The notes beneath the pieces were generated by a model, which was not told where the DNA came from, did no database searches, and was given only the letters and a program-made list of their open reading frames with translations. A program made the position numbers and the translations under genes. Of a stretch of DNA of 64,000 bases, positions 60,634 through 64,000 are shown piece by piece. The stretch is taken from assembly GCF_026222555.1 (NCBI RefSeq), contig NZ_CP098511.1, positions 2,957,501-3,021,500 of the forward strand, in the 5' to 3' direction. This DNA is from Aquimarina sp. ERC-38. GTDB lineage: Bacteria > Bacteroidota > Bacteroidia > Flavobacteriales > Flavobacteriaceae. How positions within the stretch are numbered: the stretch's first letter is position 1; the number at the start of each line of letters is the position of its first letter.

Positions 60634-61965
60634 GTGAAAGTTTTAAAGTTTGGTGGTACTTCCGTTGGTTCAGTTAAAAATCTACAAAGAATAAAGGATA
60701 TTCTAACTATAGAAAAGGATGACAAAATAGTAGTCTGTTCCGCTATGTCAGGGGTTACGGATATTTTAGTCAAATTAACTCAATATGCTCGTCTTAAAGA
60801 TGATGAAGGGGTAAATACTATTACCAGTCAGTTAGAAACTAAACATAGAGAAGTCATTGATTCTTTAATTAAGGATGAATCTGTAAAAATGGAATTATAT
60901 GACCATTTATCCTTTATGATTAATGAAATTTTTGATCTGTGTCACCGTCAATTTTCAGAAAGTATAGAAGCACAAATTGTTACTTATGGAGAAACTTTAT
61001 TGACCTATATCTTTTCCGGTTATTTAAATGCCGAAGGAGTGGTGAACACGCTGGTGCCAGCAAAAGATTTTATGTTTGTTGAAAATACAGATAGCCCTAA
61101 TATTAATTTGGTAGCTCAAAGATTTAAGAAAATTCTTAAAAGCGAAGAACCTTCTCTTATCATCACGCAAGGTTTTGTTTGTAGAGATCATTTAGGACAA
61201 ATTAGTACGTTGAAGCGAGGCGGTAGTGATTATACAGCAACTATTATCGGAGCAGCCGTAAATGCAAGCGAAGTACAAATATGGACAGATATTGACGGGT
61301 TACATAATAATGATCCGAGATATGTAGATGATACTAATCCTATCGCACACTTGACCTATAACGAAGCAGCAGAACTTGCTTATTTTGGGGCAAAAATTTT
61401 ACATCCGCAAACCGTATCTCCGGTAGTTGATAAAGATATCCCGGTACTTTTAAAAAATACGTTTGACCCCGGAGCAACCGGAACCGTCATTTCTGACCGA
61501 GTACATCAAAAAGGTTTAAAAGCCATTTCTGCAAAAGATAATATTACAGCAATCAAGATCAAATCTAATCGTATGTTGATGGCACACGGATATTTAAAAC
61601 AAATTTTTGAAGTTTTTGACCGATATGCCACTTCAATAGATATGATTACCACTTCAGAAATTGCCATTTCATTGACCATCGATAACACAGAATTTTTAGA
61701 TCAGATAGTGGCAGAGATCGAGACTTATGCAGAAATAACGGTAGAAGAACAATACAGTATTATTTGTATTGTAGGAGAGTCTGTAATTAAAGATCAAAAA
61801 TCGTATAAGCTATTTGAAATTCTTAACCATATTTCGGTACGAATGATTTCTTACGGGGGTAGTGATAATAATATTTCGTTATTAGTTCCTACCAAAGATA
61901 AAATAGCCACTCTCCGGTTTTTAAATAAAAAATTGTTTCAAAAAGAGAAAGAAACAGTACTATAA
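60634..61965 (+). CDS. lysC: Aspartate kinase (monofunctional)
   Basis: 443 residues from GTG at 60634 (VKVLKFGGTSVGS, read Met first); TTG at 60625 would add three residues. The KFGGTSVG motif binds ATP and aspartate; LKRGGSDYTATIIGAAV and WTDIDGLHNNDPRYV are the kinase core. ACT domains follow from about residue 300 (ISAKDNITAIKIKSNRM; IICIVGESV), giving feedback control by lysine or threonine. The first step of Lys/Thr/Met/DAP synthesis. Confidence 0.93.
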   Translation: MKVLKFGGTSVGSVKNLQRIKDILTIEKDDKIVVCSAMSGVTDILVKLTQYARLKDDEGVNTITSQLETKHREVIDSLIKDESVKMELYDHLSFMINEIFDLCHRQFSESIEAQIVTYGETLLTYIFSGYLNAEGVVNTLVPAKDFMFVENTDSPNINLVAQRFKKILKSEEPSLIITQGFVCRDHLGQISTLKRGGSDYTATIIGAAVNASEVQIWTDIDGLHNNDPRYVDDTNPIAHLTYNEAAELAYFGAKILHPQTVSPVVDKDIPVLLKNTFDPGATGTVISDRVHQKGLKAISAKDNITAIKIKSNRMLMAHGYLKQIFEVFDRYATSIDMITTSEIAISLTIDNTEFLDQIVAEIETYAEITVEEQYSIICIVGESVIKDQKSYKLFEILNHISVRMISYGGSDNNISLLVPTKDKIATLRFLNKKLFQKEKETVL

Positions 61966-62358
61966 AGACCATCTAAAACTTAGTTAAAGATTTTTACCAT
62001 AAAACTGATAGAATGTATGAAAAGTAATCTAATTACTGTGCTGTCGTATTAGGTAATTTGTTTATGTTTAATTATTTAAAAATTAGCTTGTTACTTTTTT
62101 CACTTTATCTAAAAACGATGAGATAAACCTTTAAGATAACCTCTTCAAAAATTTTTAAAGTTTAAATCAAGGCTTCAATTAGATTTTAAAAGAGAAATTA
62201 TATCCCATTTGGTATACCAATTTTTCAACTTTTAAGTGCCATAATAAACACTCCGGAAGATTGAAGCTACAATAAAAAATAAGATAAGGGATTGCCTTAT
62301 CTATAAAAATGAATTACCTTTACTTATAAACCTATCTTTATATAATTGAATTGTTGGC

Positions 62359-62556
62359 GTCCGGTTAAAGTATATAATTGCTTATGAAGCATAGTAAAAT
62401 ATGGCAATTCCAAACTTTAAAGTAGTTAGAGGTTGCTTTTTAAAAGTAATTTGTTTTTGGACATGGATAATTTTATAATATTGATTTTCAAAATTATAAT
62501 AATTAGTCTTGATTCTTGATTCTAGAAGCGATAGCGATCCTGAATCTTTACCGGAC
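62359..62556. repeat. MITE-like repeat, copy 2
   Basis: 198 bp with terminal inverted repeats GTCCGGTTAAAG and CTTTACCGGAC. Related over its length to 49303-49503. Lies in the 694-bp gap between lysC and the next operon; the remainder of that gap (61966-62358, 62557-62659) is AT-rich with no other feature. Confidence 0.75.
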
Positions 62557-62659
62557 ATTAATGGAATTAAATATAAAGTGCATATAAGTTTTTTAACTGC
62601 TCCATTGAAAAACTTTTATAATTCTTAAAACCTATAATATATTTTTAATTAAAGTTATT

Positions 62660-63421
62660 TTGAGCAGTGCCAGTACCTACAATATAAAATTATTTTTATT
62701 TCTTCTTAGTATCTCCTGTACTCTTTTCAGTCAGAATGAAGTTGATGAAGCTTCATTGTACATACAACATGATGAAGTTGTAGGTGTAGAAAATACAAAT
62801 TTGTATAAAGGTGTTTATTACATACAAAAATATGTAATGCAGGAAGATAACCATGCGTTTTTTAAATCCTATGATTTTTTTGACGGATCTGTTACTTATG
62901 GAGGTCAAAAATATTATCATCAACAAATGAAGTACAACATTGTCGAAGGACAACTTGTTATTTCCTTAAAAACTTCGTCAGGCAGAAACATTTTAGTACT
63001 AAATGAAAATAGAATTTCAAAATTTACCTTAGGTCCCTACAGGTTTAAAAAATTAGATAATACAAACCTCCCTATAAATACTACAAAAGGAATTTTTGAG
63101 GTACTTCTGGAGAACAAGCATTTTTCCTTTTATAAAAGTTATAAAAAGACTGTATTCCGGAAAATAGAAAATAAAAGCGCCTTTATAAAATTTAGAGAAA
63201 AGACGAAGTTTATGTTGGAACATAATGGGATGTATTATGAAATTAAATCCAGAAAAAATATTCTTAATCTTTTTAAAGCGTATAAAAAAGAACTGAAATC
63301 TATTAAGAAAGGAAATTCTGAGTTATCGTCAAATCAAGAACTTTTTACGTACCTGCTAAATAGAGTAAAAGTATTGATAGACGAAGAAAATAAAAGCACA
63401 TATACCATTGAAAATAAGTAA
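62660..63421 (+). CDS. Secreted hypothetical protein
   Basis: 253 residues from TTG at 62660, chosen because no ATG precedes the signal peptide (NIKLFLFLLSISCTLFSQ). The mature part is Lys/Tyr-rich and beta-like (VYYIQKYVMQEDNHAFFKSY; LKTSSGRNILVLNENRISKF). No family recognised. It overlaps the next gene by 14 bp, so both are in one operon. Confidence 0.6.
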   Translation: MSSASTYNIKLFLFLLSISCTLFSQNEVDEASLYIQHDEVVGVENTNLYKGVYYIQKYVMQEDNHAFFKSYDFFDGSVTYGGQKYYHQQMKYNIVEGQLVISLKTSSGRNILVLNENRISKFTLGPYRFKKLDNTNLPINTTKGIFEVLLENKHFSFYKSYKKTVFRKIENKSAFIKFREKTKFMLEHNGMYYEIKSRKNILNLFKAYKKELKSIKKGNSELSSNQELFTYLLNRVKVLIDEENKSTYTIENK

Positions 63422-64000
63422 AAAAATAAAAATTATTTTTACATTATTGATGATTTGCTCGATCATTTCATCGGCACAAGAAAAAATAAAAGATCAATTA
63501 TCGCTGAGTTATGAAGAATCAAGCATTCGGGAGGTACTCCTAGCTATAGAGTCTCAATCTTCTTATCGCTTTTACTTTTTGGATTCTTGGGTTGAAAAAA
63601 AAATAGCGGCAAGATCATATCAAAATGAAGCAGTAGATAATATTTTAAAAGATCTTTTAGAGGAAACAAGTCTAAACTATTACATTCAAGAAGATAATAT
63701 CTATATACTTCCTAATAGTATTGTATATGATAAACTTCCTAAAGGTTTTTTCGGTCAGGAAGAAGAAACTAATATAGTAAAGAAAAAGAAAACGGTAATT
63801 CCTATTTTTCAAAATACCGAAAAACAATCTAACCCTAGTAAAACTAAAATTGTAAAAATTGGAAAGGAAAATACATCAGAAAGTACATCAAGCGTTACTT
63901 TATCAGGGTACGTGAGGGATGTAAAAAATAATCAACCGGTTCGCGGATTAACGGTAACTGCTAATAATGGAGATATCGCCACTCAAACAGATGCAAATGG
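63408..64000 (+). CDS. Exported STN/carboxypeptidase-regulatory-like protein, partial
   Basis: TTG at 63408 opens a frame that runs off the window (197 residues seen). A signal peptide (KISKKIKIIFTLLMICSIIS) is followed by an STN-like domain (QLSLSYEESSIREVLLAIES; NILKDLLEETSLNYYI) and, after a linker, the start of a CarboxypepD_reg-like domain (TLSGYVRDVKNNQPVRGLTV). This order is typical of TonB-dependent receptors or their relatives in Bacteroidota. The full type depends on the missing part. Confidence 0.75.
   Translation, partial: MKISKKIKIIFTLLMICSIISSAQEKIKDQLSLSYEESSIREVLLAIESQSSYRFYFLDSWVEKKIAARSYQNEAVDNILKDLLEETSLNYYIQEDNIYILPNSIVYDKLPKGFFGQEEETNIVKKKKTVIPIFQNTEKQSNPSKTKIVKIGKENTSESTSSVTLSGYVRDVKNNQPVRGLTVTANNGDIATQTDAN

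Overview
The window looks like a chromosome segment of a low-GC member of the Flavobacteriaceae (Bacteroidota), probably marine. The support is internal: a Bacteroidota-type promoter (TTG, 20 nt, TAnnTTTG) in front of tRNA-Ser, T9SS sorting domains, a fused CcsBA cytochrome c biogenesis protein, an STN-type outer-membrane protein start at the right edge, and integrase and VapE proteins of Bacteroidota type. Species cannot be fixed from sequence alone.

Layout. (1) 1-7.3 kb is ordinary core: partial NhaC antiporter, CPBP membrane protease, RdgB, KdsC-like phosphatase, a DUF2520 protein, CcsBA and tRNA-Ser. (2) 7.35-34.84 kb is an integrated element in tRNA-Pro(TGG). A 26-bp copy of the tRNA 3' end (7625-7650) recurs exactly at 34815-34840 as attL/attR. 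The element carries a tyrosine integrase, a secreted AHH-nuclease toxin with an Imm11-like immunity gene, a repressor with its operator, a 13-gene leftward operon (26.3-17.1 kb) that looks like virion and lysis genes of a tail-less virus, a rightward cargo block (26.5-30.7 kb) of defence-like genes (soluble protein plus 4-TM partner, HEPN-like protein, small TM protein plus PLD-like nuclease), and a VapE-type helicase with small HTH genes. No terminase, portal, tail or packaging ATPase gene was recognised. (3) 34.84-45.5 kb is a one-directional array of seven unrelated genes separated by long imperfect palindromes with ends of the form GCACAAC...GTTGTGC. This resembles integron attC cassettes, but no integron integrase is present. 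Fragments of the tRNA-Pro downstream sequence and its terminator recur at 41.1 and 45.5 kb, suggesting stepwise insertion at the same tRNA. Two IS1182-type elements sit inside the palindromes. (4) 45.7-49.1 kb holds a CotH-like secreted protein and an intact IS5-group element. (5) 49.3-56.1 kb is a LacI-controlled sugar-acid catabolic operon: isocitrate/tartrate-type dehydrogenase, cyclase-family hydrolase, four-carbon acid sugar kinase, MFS transporter and Gfo/Idh oxidoreductase. (6) 56.4-64 kb returns to core: tricorn-like protease, an ACT-like protein divergent from aspartate kinase, a MITE copy, and the start of a two-gene secreted/STN-protein operon.

The most unusual parts are the attC-like cassette array, the tail-less virion-like operon with its 1036-residue metallopeptidase/transglutaminase/basic protein, and the sugar-acid operon that pairs the kinase with a tartrate-type dehydrogenase. 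All family assignments were made by reading motifs; none has been checked by a database search.
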